NCBI GenBank assembly: GCA_018221065.1
Contig: JAAOXY010000003.1
Location: 1 to 14,220 of the forward strand
Direction: 5' to 3'
Origin: Candidatus Aenigmatarchaeota archaeon
GTDB taxonomy: Archaea > Aenigmatarchaeota > Aenigmatarchaeia > Aenigmatarchaeales > Aenigmatarchaeaceae
DNA length: 14,220 nt
The position numbers and the translations under genes are program-made. Positions 1 to 6,323 of the stretch are shown here, one piece after another (positions within the stretch are counted from its first letter, which is position 1; each line of letters opens with the position of its first letter). The notes below the pieces were generated by a model, which did not search any database, was not told the origin of the DNA, and saw only the letters and a program-made list of their open reading frames with translations.

Positions 1-338
1 AGATAATGAATCTTTGTAAAGAGGTTCATGGTTGTGTGCCTGTGATAGATTTTGCTCATATATTCGCTAGAACAGGATCTATTGATTATAGTGAAATATT
101 AGATAAAGTAAAAAGTGTAAAAAAACTCCATTCTCATTTCTCAAATATGAAACTAACAAAAAAAGGAACTTATACTGATATTCATATGCCTTTAGATCAT
201 GCACCAGATCTTAAACCATTGGTAAAAGAACTGATTAAGAGGAAGACTAACATAACTATGATTTCTGAATCACCATTAATAGAGAAAGATGCGTTGAAAG
301 TAAAAAGAATGTTTGAACGCCAAGGCTACAAGTTCTAA
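1..338 (+). CDS. Endonuclease IV-like AP endonuclease, C-terminal part (5' end outside window)
   Basis: The frame is open to the left edge, so the ATG at 6 is probably internal and this is the last ~111 residues of a longer gene. The protein matches the C-terminal half of the endonuclease IV (Nfo) TIM barrel, a metal-dependent base-excision-repair enzyme that cuts DNA 5' of abasic sites. Visible metal-site candidates are the D-x-x-H of 'VIDFAHIFAR' (Asp179/His182 in E. coli Nfo), a His in 'KLHSHFSN', the D-x-H of 'YTDIHMPL' (Asp229/His231), and the Glu of 'MISESPLIEKDALK' near the end (Glu261). The 'ISESP..EKDAL..K' ending is typical of archaeal Nfo homologues. It converges on the minus-strand gene ending at 378. 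Family assignment is fairly secure; the true substrate is inferred. Confidence 0.8.
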   Translation, partial: IMNLCKEVHGCVPVIDFAHIFARTGSIDYSEILDKVKSVKKLHSHFSNMKLTKKGTYTDIHMPLDHAPDLKPLVKELIKRKTNITMISESPLIEKDALKVKRMFERQGYKF

Positions 339-352
339 AAAAAGAGAAAACG

Positions 353-372
353 ATGAGACTCTAGAGCCTCAT
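353..372. repeat. 20-nt imperfect palindrome between convergent genes
   Basis: Positions 353-362 pair with 363-372 at nine of ten positions (one A/C mismatch at 358/367), giving ATGAG-A-CTCT / AGAG-C-CTCAT. It lies in the 39-nt gap between two convergent genes, so it could act as a bidirectional transcript end or a 3'-end hairpin. No T-run follows on the plus strand, so terminator function is only a guess. Confidence 0.4.
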
Positions 373-377
373 TGATT

Positions 378-1019
378 CTAAGCAAAAAATTGCAATGGTA
401 TAAATGCTGGTATTGACACCAATAAGAAGATTCCTACTAAAGCTATCAAGATTATTGGCAATGCTACAGCCAGTGACGCTTCGAATATTGTCAAAGTCTG
501 TTTTCTATTCAATCCAAATACCAACACTGCTAGACTCTGTACTGCTGCTATTATCTGAATGAATGGTATCCATCCTAATAATAACATCGGAGTCATACTT
601 GCAGCTGCAGCGGTCATTGTGTCATTAAGAGGTCTTAAACCACCGACAAGTTTACATGCAATGTGAAGAACAGTTCCCCATACTAATAATGAAAGGACTG
701 CTCCTATTATTGTCAATACAAATGCTGCGATTGCTGCCTGAAGTCCAGTAATGCCCAGTAACAATGGTACTTGCATCAATGGTAAAGGTATCAATCTTCC
801 TTCTAGACCTATGAATGTTGCAATAAGACCGACCAGTGCTGGTATGATAGCAATTGTTGCTACATATTTCACTGCTCCGCCGATGTCTAAAGAAGGTCCT
901 GCAAGGAATCTTTCTGTATTGAACAGCATTTCTCTTGCGTCAAGTTTCTTTGTTGGTCTTCTTGAAGCTCTTCTTGGAGCGCTTCTCTTGGCTCTTGTTG
1001 CTTTTTTTCTTCTAGCCAT
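378..1019 (-). CDS. Yip1-domain integral membrane protein
   Basis: A protein of 213 residues. It has a very basic N-terminus (Arg/Lys-rich, about residues 1-28) followed by about five hydrophobic segments. The 'HIACKLVGGLRPLNDTMTAAAASMTPMLL' stretch, the following 'GWIPFIQ' and the late 'FEASLAVALPIIL' resemble the Yip1 domain found in many archaeal and bacterial membrane proteins of unknown role. The basic head is probably cytoplasmic and could contact RNA or lipid head groups (inference). Start choice: the ATG at 1019 follows AGGTGA with a short spacer; the GTG at 1028 in the same frame is part of that Shine-Dalgarno site and is less likely. A TATA box at 1053-1060 predicts a leader of about 12 nt carrying the SD. 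It is a separate unit from S8e upstream. Confidence 0.75.
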   Translation of the reverse strand: MARRKKATRAKRSAPRRASRRPTKKLDAREMLFNTERFLAGPSLDIGGAVKYVATIAIIPALVGLIATFIGLEGRLIPLPLMQVPLLLGITGLQAAIAAFVLTIIGAVLSLLVWGTVLHIACKLVGGLRPLNDTMTAAAASMTPMLLLGWIPFIQIIAAVQSLAVLVFGLNRKQTLTIFEASLAVALPIILIALVGIFLLVSIPAFIPLQFFA

Positions 1020-1052
1020 AAATTTCACCTATTAAATAATCTAAATACGCTG

Positions 1053-1060
1053 TATATAAA
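1053..1060 (-). promoter_or_regulatory. TATA box of the Yip1-domain gene
   Basis: The minus strand reads TTTATATA, centred about 26 nt before a predicted transcript start near 1031. This leaves a leader of about 12 nt containing AGGTGA before the ATG at 1019. Confidence 0.6.
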
Positions 1061-1131
1061 GATTTTTGTAGAGAAGAAGTTATTTTAACCACTAAAATTT
1101 GATTTTAATGCTTTTAGAAAATTAAATTAAT

Positions 1132-1138
1132 AAAAAAA
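1132..1138 (-). terminator. T7 run, probable intrinsic terminator of S8e
   Basis: On the minus strand a run of seven T lies 5 nt past the S8e stop codon. Archaeal RNA polymerase terminates at such runs without a hairpin. The remaining ~70 nt up to the Yip1 promoter are AT-rich with nothing else recognisable. Confidence 0.5.
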
Positions 1139-1143
1139 GATGA

Positions 1144-1527
1144 TTATTTCTTTTTTAGTACACTATTAACAGTTCCATGCTGTCCTGGTCTTGAAACTAC
1201 TTTTGCTTGTCCAAGTTCTGTGTCTATTGTTGCACCCTTTGTAATTATATTCATTCTTACAAAGTTAGGATTAGCTTTATTTTCAAGAACACCCTTTATT
1301 TCAACAACCTGTGATTTGCCTGTTGATGGATCTACAACATTTGCTTTGTTTGTTCTAAGAATTCTGTTTTTAATATTGGCACCAAGAGTCCTGACCTGCT
1401 TTATCTTTGTTTCAGCTATTTTTACAGGGATAAAATCACTACCGAAGTCTTCTTTCTTTCTCTTCCGTTGTTTGTTATATAGACCTCCGGTCTTTTTTCT
1501 TTTACTTCTCTTGTGTACTATTGCCAT
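1144..1527 (-). CDS. rps8e: Ribosomal protein S8e
   Basis: A complete 127-residue archaeal/eukaryotic-type small-subunit ribosomal protein. Hallmarks are the basic start 'RSKRKKTGGLYNKQRKRKKED', the central 'RTLGANIKNRILRTNKANVVDPSTGK', the 'VLENKANPNFVRMNIITKGATIDT' segment and the near-invariant 'VSRPGQHGTVNSVL' end. Length and domain order match archaeal S8e. The start ATG at 1527 sits about 27 nt from the centre of a minus-strand TATA box, so the message should be leaderless or nearly so. It is transcribed divergently from the LSm-L37e pair and the two promoters form a palindrome. Confidence 0.97.
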   Translation of the reverse strand: MAIVHKRSKRKKTGGLYNKQRKRKKEDFGSDFIPVKIAETKIKQVRTLGANIKNRILRTNKANVVDPSTGKSQVVEIKGVLENKANPNFVRMNIITKGATIDTELGQAKVVSRPGQHGTVNSVLKKK

Positions 1528-1550
1528 ACCATAATCACTATCCTTTAACC

Positions 1551-1558
1551 ATATAAAG
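1551..1558 (-). promoter_or_regulatory. TATA box of S8e
   Basis: The minus strand reads CTTTATAT within AACTTTATATGG, centred about 27 nt before the S8e ATG at 1527, which implies a leaderless transcript. It forms one arm of the palindrome shared with the divergent LSm promoter. Confidence 0.65.
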
Positions 1559-1588
1559 TTATCCTAATATGATAAGGTAACTTTATAT
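1551..1588. repeat. Palindromic divergent promoter (11-bp perfect arms)
   Basis: The left arm 1551-1561 (ATATAAAGTTA) is the exact reverse complement of 1578-1588 (TAACTTTATAT), with a 16-nt spacer. The spacer ends also mirror each other loosely (TCCT against AAGG). Each arm holds a TATA box plus its upstream purine-rich element, one facing S8e and the other facing LSm. Confidence 0.7.
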
Positions 1589-1590
1589 AT
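1582..1590 (+). promoter_or_regulatory. TATA box of the LSm-L37e operon
   Basis: TTTATATAT preceded by AAGGTAAC, a plausible BRE. It is centred near 1586, which predicts a transcript start near 1612 and a leader of about 11 nt containing GTGA before the ATG at 1623. Confidence 0.65.
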
Positions 1591-1622
1591 ATTGATGTTA
1601 CATCATAGAGAAGTGAAATTTT

Positions 1623-1844
1623 ATGACAACATTAAGACCTTTAGATGTTTTAGATAAAGCAAAAGGAAAACGAGTATTGATCAGATTGAAGAATGGTGTA
1701 GAAATTACTGGTGTTCTTCAAGCATTTGACCTTCACTTGAACATATGGTTAGAAGAAGCAGACGAAAGAAAAGATGATGTTCAAGTTAAATTGGGATCAA
1801 CTCTTGTTAGAGGAGACACAGTAATTCTTGTATCGCCTCAATAA
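1623..1844 (+). CDS. LSm / Sm-like archaeal RNA-binding protein (SmAP)
   Basis: A complete 73-residue Sm fold. The Sm1 motif covers about residues 15-45 ('KRVLIRLKNGVEITGVLQAFDLHLNIWLEEA', with the conserved G25 region and the D-x-H-x-N signature). Sm2 is near the C-terminus ('STLVRGDTVILVSP', where the LVRGD corresponds to the family's I/V-RG core). Archaeal SmAPs assemble into heptameric rings that bind U-rich RNA and act as RNA chaperones. The gene is followed after 13 nt by L37e; SmAP next to L37e is a widely conserved archaeal pairing, which supports both calls. Translation probably uses the GTGA just upstream on a very short leader. Confidence 0.95.
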   Translation: MTTLRPLDVLDKAKGKRVLIRLKNGVEITGVLQAFDLHLNIWLEEADERKDDVQVKLGSTLVRGDTVILVSPQ

Positions 1845-1857
1845 ATAGGGTGATGAT

Positions 1858-2043
1858 ATGAGTAAAGGAACTCCGTCTTTTGGTAGACATAACAAGACAA
1901 CGCACATAAGATGTAGAAGGTGCGGCAGGTATTCCTATCATAAGAAAAAAGAAGAATGTTCTAAATGTGGTTTCCCAAGAGCACGACTAAGAAAATTTGC
2001 ATGGCAGTGCAAAAACTTTTTCTCAAGAAACAGAAATAGATAA
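1858..2043 (+). CDS. rpl37e: Ribosomal protein L37e (zinc-ribbon)
   Basis: A complete 61-residue large-subunit protein. 'GTPSFGRHNKTTHIRCRRCGRYSYHKKKEECSKCGF' carries the CxxC...CxxC zinc ribbon (CRRC, then CSKC), followed by an arginine-rich rRNA-binding tail ('RARLRKFAWQ' and 'SRNRNR'). Length and motif order are normal for the family. The start is set by GGGTGA four bases before the ATG at 1858, the internal-operon Shine-Dalgarno type seen elsewhere in the window. It is cotranscribed with LSm, and its stop lies about 10 nt before the tRNA-Lys promoter. Confidence 0.97.
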   Translation: MSKGTPSFGRHNKTTHIRCRRCGRYSYHKKKEECSKCGFPRARLRKFAWQCKNFFSRNRNR

Positions 2044-2050
2044 AGACAAC

Positions 2051-2060
2051 TTTATAAATA
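2051..2060 (+). promoter_or_regulatory. TATA box of tRNA-Lys (and probably tRNA-Met)
   Basis: TTTATAAATA preceded by GACAAC. The predicted start is near 2081, about 13 nt before the first base of mature tRNA-Lys. No separate TATA box is evident in the 6-nt gap before tRNA-Met, so the two tRNAs are probably one transcript. Confidence 0.6.
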
Positions 2061-2093
2061 ATATATAATGAATTAATACTAGTAGTCTGAGAT

Positions 2094-2216
2094 GGGCCCA
2101 TAGCTCAGTCTGGCAGAGCACCTGGCTCTTAAAACCTAAGAGTCAGAGGATAAACCTTTGGTTCAATGATTTGAGAAACCAGGGGGTCGCGGGTTCAAAT
2201 CCCGTTGGGCCCACCA
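2094..2216 (+). tRNA. tRNA-Lys(CTT) with 46-nt intron
   Basis: The acceptor GGGCCCA (2094-2100) pairs with TGGGCCC (2206-2212); discriminator A2213 and an encoded CCA end at 2216. The D arm is 2103-2119. The anticodon stem is CCTGG (2121-2125) with CCAGG (2179-2183); the loop CTCTTA... gives anticodon CTT at 2128-2130. The T loop is TTCAAAT. An intron at 2132-2177 lies at the canonical 37/38 site (the exact edge is ambiguous within A runs). The last intron bases GAG can pair with loop bases CTC (2126-2128), which gives a three-pair, relaxed bulge-helix-bulge. Confidence 0.93.
2132..2177 (+). other. Archaeal tRNA intron (tRNA-Lys, position 37/38)
   Basis: 46 nt. The intron bases 2137-2146 are complementary to 2122-2131, that is anticodon stem bases 28-31 plus loop bases 32-37: ten pairs, one of them G-U, closed by the pentaloop AAACC. 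A second pairing joins TGGTT (2159-2163) to AACCA across the 3' splice site (2177-2181). The loop between these carries CAATGATTTGAG, a motif shared with the other two introns here. Splicing by the BHB endonuclease is inferred. Confidence 0.8.
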
Positions 2217-2222
2217 AAATTA

Positions 2223-2339
2223 GTCGGGGTGGCGTAGCCTGGTAGCGCGTCGCGCTCATAATTTGTTATGAGCTCTGAGAAAAAGTTCAATGATGGAGAA
2301 ACGCGAAGGTCGAGGGTTCAAACCCCTCTCCCGACACCA
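2223..2339 (+). tRNA. tRNA-Met(CAT), elongator-like, with 40-nt intron
   Basis: The acceptor GTCGGGG (2223-2229) pairs with TCCCGAC (2329-2335) with one G-U; discriminator A2336 and encoded CCA to 2339. The anticodon stem is TCGCG (2250-2254) with CGCGA (2302-2306); anticodon CAT is at 2257-2259. It lacks the three G-C pairs (GGG/CCC) of initiator tRNAs, and 'GGGGTGGCGTAGC' resembles archaeal elongator tRNA-Met more than the GGGCC-type tRNA-Ile2(CAT). Elongator Met is therefore preferred over Ile2. The intron is at 2261-2300. Confidence 0.88.
2261..2300 (+). other. Archaeal tRNA intron (tRNA-Met, position 37/38)
   Basis: 40 nt. GCTCATAA (2254-2261, tRNA positions 31-37 plus the first intron base) is perfectly complementary to TTATGAGC (2266-2273) around a TTTG tetraloop, so the anticodon is fully base-paired in the precursor. 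A weaker GTT/AAC pairing (2285-2287 with 2300-2302) spans the 3' splice site around CAATGATGGAGA, the motif shared with the Lys and Trp introns. The alternative BHB-like pairing CTC/GAG has three pairs only. Confidence 0.8.
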
Positions 2340-2347
2340 TTTAAATA
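2340..2347 (+). promoter_or_regulatory. TATA box of the glycan operon
   Basis: TTTAAATA starts at the base after the tRNA-Met CCA. Its centre is 25-26 nt before the ATG at 2369, which selects that ATG as a leaderless start over the ATG at 2354. Confidence 0.65.
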
Positions 2348-2368
2348 CATTCGATGGAGTTTAGAAAC

Positions 2369-3673
2369 ATGAAAGCTGGTATACTAGGTGGAGGCCTGAC
2401 AGGACTCACAATAGGAACACATCTTAACCATGATTTTGAAATACTTGAAAAGAATAAAGAATGTGGTGGGTTGTGTAGAAGTATTACTGATCAGGGATTC
2501 ACATTTGATCTTGGCGGTGGACATATCATATTCTCTAGAGACAATGATATCTTAGAATTTATGAAAAGTTTGGTAAAAGATAATATAATTGAAAATAAAC
2601 GGAATACAAAAATACTCCATAAAGGAAGGTACGTAAAATATCCTTTTGAAAATGGTATTGGTGAACTTCCTGAAGAAGATGCACTACATTGTTTAACTCA
2701 TTTTCTTTCAGCTGCTAATGACAAAAAAGCCGGTAAACATACACCACCTTCTAATTTTGAAGAATGGATGTATCAAACATTTGGTAAAGGAATAGCAGAA
2801 ATGTATCTTATTCCTTATAACAAAAAAATATGGAACTTTGAACCAAGTAAGATGGCTGTTGATTGGGTCATTGATCGAATCCCTCAACCTCCTGTTGAAG
2901 ATATAATAAAATCTTTTTTAAAAATAGAAACTGAAGGATATACACATCAATTAAATTTCTTTTATCCAAGAGATGGTGGAATTGCATCCACAGTAAACCA
3001 TCTTGAATCAAAAATTTCTGAAAAAATAAAGAAGAATATCAATATAACAAAAATAGAAAAGAAAGACAAATGGATTGTTCATCATGATAATGGTGTAGAA
3101 AAATATGACAAACTCATATCAACAATTCCTGTAATGGAATTATTAGGTTATATGGATGATGTTCCTGAAGATGTTATGAAAGCTGCAAATGACCTAAAGT
3201 ATAATTCTTTAATCAATGTCTTAATAGGTGTCAATAAATCTAAGATAAATGATTTTCACTGGACATATATTCATGAAGAAGATGTTAAATTTAATAGATT
3301 GATCTTTTTGAGCAATTATTCTCCAAACGTAACCCCTGAAAATAAATCATCTATTGCTGTTGAATTCACATGCAATTTCAATGATGAAATGTGGAACAAA
3401 TCAGATGACGAAATAATAAATCATGTTTTAAGCGGTCTAGAAAGAAAAGGTATAGTAAATGCAGAAGACATATGCTATTCAAAAGTCGTTAAATCAAAGT
3501 ATGCTTACGTTATTTATGATCTTGATTACAAGAAAAACATAGAAAAGGTTCTTAATTTCTTGGAGTCAAAAGGAATTGAAATGTGTGGAAGATTTTCCGA
3601 ATTCAAATACATGAACATGGACGCATGTATAAAGAGCGCTATGAAAATGGCAAACAAAATAAATGGTGTTTAG
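2369..3673 (+). CDS. FAD-dependent UDP-galactopyranose-mutase-like / protoporphyrinogen-oxidase-family protein
   Basis: A protein of 434 residues with an N-terminal Rossmann FAD site: G7-x-G9-x-x-G12 in 'AGILGGGLTGL', the ribose-binding Glu27 ('EILEK') and the following 'GGLCRS'. 'FDLGGGHIIFS' and 'YNKKIWNFEPSKMAVDW' resemble the eukaryote-type UDP-galactopyranose mutase branch of the amine-oxidase superfamily. The C-terminal 'CGRFSEFKYMNMDACIKSAM' matches the last FAD-contact motif of that superfamily. UGM makes UDP-galactofuranose for surface glycans; two glycosyltransferase genes directly downstream fit this role. The exact substrate is inferred, and a desaturase or other sugar/lipid oxidoreductase is possible. 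The ATG at 2369 is preferred: the Rossmann strand follows at once and the TATA box is correctly spaced. The next gene starts directly after its stop. Confidence 0.72.
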   Translation: MKAGILGGGLTGLTIGTHLNHDFEILEKNKECGGLCRSITDQGFTFDLGGGHIIFSRDNDILEFMKSLVKDNIIENKRNTKILHKGRYVKYPFENGIGELPEEDALHCLTHFLSAANDKKAGKHTPPSNFEEWMYQTFGKGIAEMYLIPYNKKIWNFEPSKMAVDWVIDRIPQPPVEDIIKSFLKIETEGYTHQLNFFYPRDGGIASTVNHLESKISEKIKKNINITKIEKKDKWIVHHDNGVEKYDKLISTIPVMELLGYMDDVPEDVMKAANDLKYNSLINVLIGVNKSKINDFHWTYIHEEDVKFNRLIFLSNYSPNVTPENKSSIAVEFTCNFNDEMWNKSDDEIINHVLSGLERKGIVNAEDICYSKVVKSKYAYVIYDLDYKKNIEKVLNFLESKGIEMCGRFSEFKYMNMDACIKSAMKMANKINGV

Positions 3674-4378
3674 ATGATATCTGTTGTAATACCTACATAC
3701 AATGAAGAAAAAAATATAGAAAAAGCATTAATGCAGTTTGAAAATCAGACTATTGGTAGAGAGAACTTTGAACTTATTGTAGTTGATGGAGATTCTAAAG
3801 ATAAAACTAGAGAAATTGCTGAAAAATATGCTGACAAAGTTATTATACAAAAAAGTGATGGTGTTGGCGGTGCTAGAAACGATGGTGTTGAAATTGCTAA
3901 AAATGAATTTATAGCAACAACTGATGCTGATACAATAATACCTAATGATTGGTTAGAAAATTTCGTACAAAATTTTAAAGATGAAAATGTAATAGCTGTG
4001 TGTGGAGCTGACGGACCCATTGAAACAAACATTAAAGCTAGAAGTATTTTCTTTGTCATTAGAAACTTTATTAAATTTTCTTCATATTTTGGCTTGTATT
4101 GTCTAGGTGGTACAAATTCTGCATTTAGAAAAATAGATTTTATGAAAATAGGTGGTTATAGAGACATCCCACATTCTGATGATGTTGATCTTGGTTTTAG
4201 AATGAAAAAAATTGGAAAAATAAATTATGATAAAAACATTTTTGTTAAATTCTCAACGAGACGTATGGAAAAAAATGGATATCTTAAAACATTGAGTACT
4301 TGGGTAAAAGGCGATACACTATTATTATTAGGAAAAGATATCAAAACAAAAGAAAAATACGCCAAACAGGAGTATTGA
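3674..4378 (+). CDS. Family 2 glycosyltransferase
   Basis: 234 residues, a single GT-A fold. The start 'ISVVIPTYNEEKNIEKAL' is the nucleotide-binding strand and helix. 'VVDGDSKDKTREIAEKYAD' follows, the DxD metal motif is D84-A-D86 ('TTDADT'), and the late acidic 'HSDDVDLGFRMK' takes the place of the usual ED motif. It transfers a sugar from a nucleotide- or lipid-linked donor; the acceptor is unknown. No clear C-terminal membrane anchor is present, although residues ~125-145 are hydrophobic. The ATG begins on the base after the previous stop, so translation is probably coupled. It is closely similar to the C-terminal half of the following gene ('REIAEKYADKVI' against 'RKIARKYADKVI'), which points to duplication within the operon. 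Confidence 0.88.
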   Translation: MISVVIPTYNEEKNIEKALMQFENQTIGRENFELIVVDGDSKDKTREIAEKYADKVIIQKSDGVGGARNDGVEIAKNEFIATTDADTIIPNDWLENFVQNFKDENVIAVCGADGPIETNIKARSIFFVIRNFIKFSSYFGLYCLGGTNSAFRKIDFMKIGGYRDIPHSDDVDLGFRMKKIGKINYDKNIFVKFSTRRMEKNGYLKTLSTWVKGDTLLLLGKDIKTKEKYAKQEY

Positions 4379-4382
4379 TATT

Positions 4383-6173
4383 GTGAAGATAGCCATGTTC
4401 ACGGACACATATGATCCGCAAACAAATGGTGCAGTAGATTCTATAAAGAAATTCACAAAAGAACTAAGGAAAAGGGGACATAAAGTATACATATTCTGTC
4501 CGTATGATAAAAAATTAAAGAAAAATAAATATATTATTCCGTTAAGATCGGTAAAATTCTTACCTTATCCAGAATACAGAATTGGTTTACCAAGCGCAAG
4601 AATAATAAAACATATCAAAAAAATACGACCAGATGTTATTCACATACAGAGTCCTGCTACAATAGGTCTAGCTGGTCTTGCTATTGCAAAATATTACAAC
4701 ATACCAACTGTCGCAACATATCACACACTTCTTACTGAATATTTTTCATATATTTCGACAAGTCATGAAAAAATGAGTAAAAAATCAATAATCAAATTTA
4801 CAAAATGGTTCTTTAGTAAAGTTGACAAAATAATAGTTCCTAGTACATCAATAATAAAGATTCTAAAAAGATATGGTATCCATAAACCAATGGAAGTAAT
4901 AATGACTGGTATATACCTAAAGAAAAGAATGTTGAAAAAGAAACATAAAAATGAAATACCATTAATACTTCATGTTGGAAGAATATGTAAAGAAAAAAGA
5001 ATTGATGTTATAATAAAAGCATTCAAAAAAATATTGAAACAACGAGATGCAAAACTAGTTATAACATCTGATGGTCCTGATAGGGAAAGATTGGAAAAAC
5101 TTGTAGATACATTAAAAATAGCAGACAAAGTATTGTTCACTGGTTATATTTCTGACACTAAAAGAGATCAATACTATAAAGATGCTGATGTGTTTGTGAC
5201 CGCTTCTAAAACAGAAACACAAGGAATAGTTTTAGCAGAAGCATTATCTATTGGTTGCCCAGTTGTTGTAAAAAATAGTCTTGGTTTTAAAGATGTTATT
5301 AAAAACGGGTATAATGGATTTTTATTCAATAATGAAAAGGGAATGATAAAAAGTATATTCAAAGTTTTGGATGATGCATCATTGAGAAAGAAATTTGTTA
5401 AAAATGCTAAAGAGACAGTCAATGAATTAAGTGTTGAAAAAACTTCTGATAAATTAATAGATTCTTATAATAATCTTTTATACTCTGAGAAAATTTCAGT
5501 AATAATACCTACTTACAGAGAAGAAAAATATATAAAAAAGACTTTAGAATCTGTTAGAAAACAAACATATCCTAATTATGAAATAATAGTAGTAGATGGT
5601 AATTCTCCAGATGCTACAAGAAAAATAGCAAGAAAATATGCTGATAAAGTAATAAACCTAAGAGAAAGAGGAGTTGCAAAAGCAAGAAATGTTGGAACGA
5701 AAGTAGCAACGGGTGATATTTTTGTATTTCTTGATGGAGATACCATAATAGAAAAAAACTTTATTAAAAAAATAGTAAATTTGTTCAGAAATAAAAACAT
5801 ATCTGGAGTTTTTCCTCAAGGACGAACACGTGGTAAGAAGTCACAAGTAATATTTGATTTGCAGAATATTGGTGTAGCAATATCAACATTTTTCAGATTC
5901 CCTATGTTGCCTGGTACTTGTGTTATATACAGAAGGAGTTTTTTTGAGAAAACAAAGGGATTCATAGAAGGATATGTGACTGCTGAAGATATAATATTCA
6001 GTCTCAAAAACAGAAAATATGGTAAACTGATATATAGTAACAAGGTCAGCTTTGAGACAAGTAATAGGCGAGTAAGAGGAAACAGAAGTACCGGAACCAT
6101 CGTTTTCTGGATAAAAAACATCCCTAAATCGCTATTTGGTACACCTTCTGAAAAATATGAACCTGTCAGGTAA
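4383..6173 (+). CDS. Bifunctional glycosyltransferase: GT4 domain fused to GT2 domain
   Basis: 596 residues with two complete catalytic modules. Residues 1-~365 form a GT-B, GT4-type enzyme: 'MKIAMFTDTYDPQTNGA' start, acceptor-side 'VATYHTLL', donor-domain 'ILHVGRICKEKRIDVIIKAF', 'SDGPDRERLEKL', and the EX7E motif E278...E286 ('ETQGIVLAE'). This start resembles diacylglycerol and phosphatidylinositol glycosyltransferases. Residues ~371-596 form a GT2 domain ('ISVIIPTYREEKYIKKTLESV', DxD D451-G-D453, 'TAEDIIFSLKNR'). The start is GTG at 4383, since the GT-B strand begins there; AGGAG lies about 10 nt upstream. It probably adds two successive sugars to a lipid or glycan carrier (inference). It ends the operon, and the tRNA-Thr promoter overlaps its stop region. 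Confidence 0.88.
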   Translation: MKIAMFTDTYDPQTNGAVDSIKKFTKELRKRGHKVYIFCPYDKKLKKNKYIIPLRSVKFLPYPEYRIGLPSARIIKHIKKIRPDVIHIQSPATIGLAGLAIAKYYNIPTVATYHTLLTEYFSYISTSHEKMSKKSIIKFTKWFFSKVDKIIVPSTSIIKILKRYGIHKPMEVIMTGIYLKKRMLKKKHKNEIPLILHVGRICKEKRIDVIIKAFKKILKQRDAKLVITSDGPDRERLEKLVDTLKIADKVLFTGYISDTKRDQYYKDADVFVTASKTETQGIVLAEALSIGCPVVVKNSLGFKDVIKNGYNGFLFNNEKGMIKSIFKVLDDASLRKKFVKNAKETVNELSVEKTSDKLIDSYNNLLYSEKISVIIPTYREEKYIKKTLESVRKQTYPNYEIIVVDGNSPDATRKIARKYADKVINLRERGVAKARNVGTKVATGDIFVFLDGDTIIEKNFIKKIVNLFRNKNISGVFPQGRTRGKKSQVIFDLQNIGVAISTFFRFPMLPGTCVIYRRSFFEKTKGFIEGYVTAEDIIFSLKNRKYGKLIYSNKVSFETSNRRVRGNRSTGTIVFWIKNIPKSLFGTPSEKYEPVR

Positions 6174-6174
6174 T

Positions 6175-6182
6175 TATTTAAG
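6175..6182 (+). promoter_or_regulatory. TATA box of tRNA-Thr
   Basis: TATTTAAG begins just after the stop codon of the glycosyltransferase gene. Its centre is about 26 nt before a predicted start near 6204, five bases ahead of the tRNA. Confidence 0.55.
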
Positions 6183-6208
6183 TTCTCGATAGAGAATAAT
6201 ATTTGTGT

Positions 6209-6285
6209 GCCGTGGTGGCTCAGCCCGGTAGAGCGGCTGCCTTGTAAGCAGCATGTCGGGGGTTCAAATCCCTCCCGCGGCTCCA
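6209..6285 (+). tRNA. tRNA-Thr(TGT), no intron
   Basis: The acceptor GCCGTGG (6209-6215) pairs with CCGCGGC (6275-6281) with one T-G; discriminator T6282 and encoded CCA. The anticodon arm GCTGC-CTTGTAA-GCAGC gives anticodon TGT. The T loop is TTCAAAT. No intron interrupts it, unlike the Lys, Met and Trp genes in this window. Confidence 0.95.
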
Positions 6286-6294
6286 TTTTAAACA

Positions 6295-6302
6295 TTTAAT
6301 AA
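6295..6302 (+). promoter_or_regulatory. TATA box of the lipoprotein gene
   Basis: TTTAATAA, centred about 26 nt before the ATG at 6324, which implies a leaderless message. It lies 10 nt past the tRNA-Thr CCA. Confidence 0.55.
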
Positions 6303-6323
6303 TGTCAAATCTAAATATTCTTT

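Noticed and set aside
751..1035. 94-residue plus-strand frame opposite the Yip1-domain gene
   Set aside because: It is antisense to a gene with a clear promoter, ribosome site and family match, and has no recognisable features of its own.
2223..2339. CAT-anticodon tRNA as initiator tRNA or tRNA-Ile2
   Set aside because: The anticodon stem lacks the GGG/CCC run of initiators, and the acceptor is not the GGGCC type common in archaeal tRNA-Ile2(CAT); elongator Met fits better, although modification data would be needed for certainty.
2354..2368. ATG at 2354 as start of the flavoprotein
   Set aside because: It lies only about 10 nt from the TATA centre, so it would probably be upstream of the transcript start; the Rossmann strand begins right at 2369.
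5816..6295. 159-residue minus-strand frame starting 'MFKMEPREGFEPPTCCLQGSRSTG'
   Set aside because: This N-terminus is the well-known false protein read antisense through a tRNA, here tRNA-Thr; the remainder is antisense to the glycosyltransferase gene.
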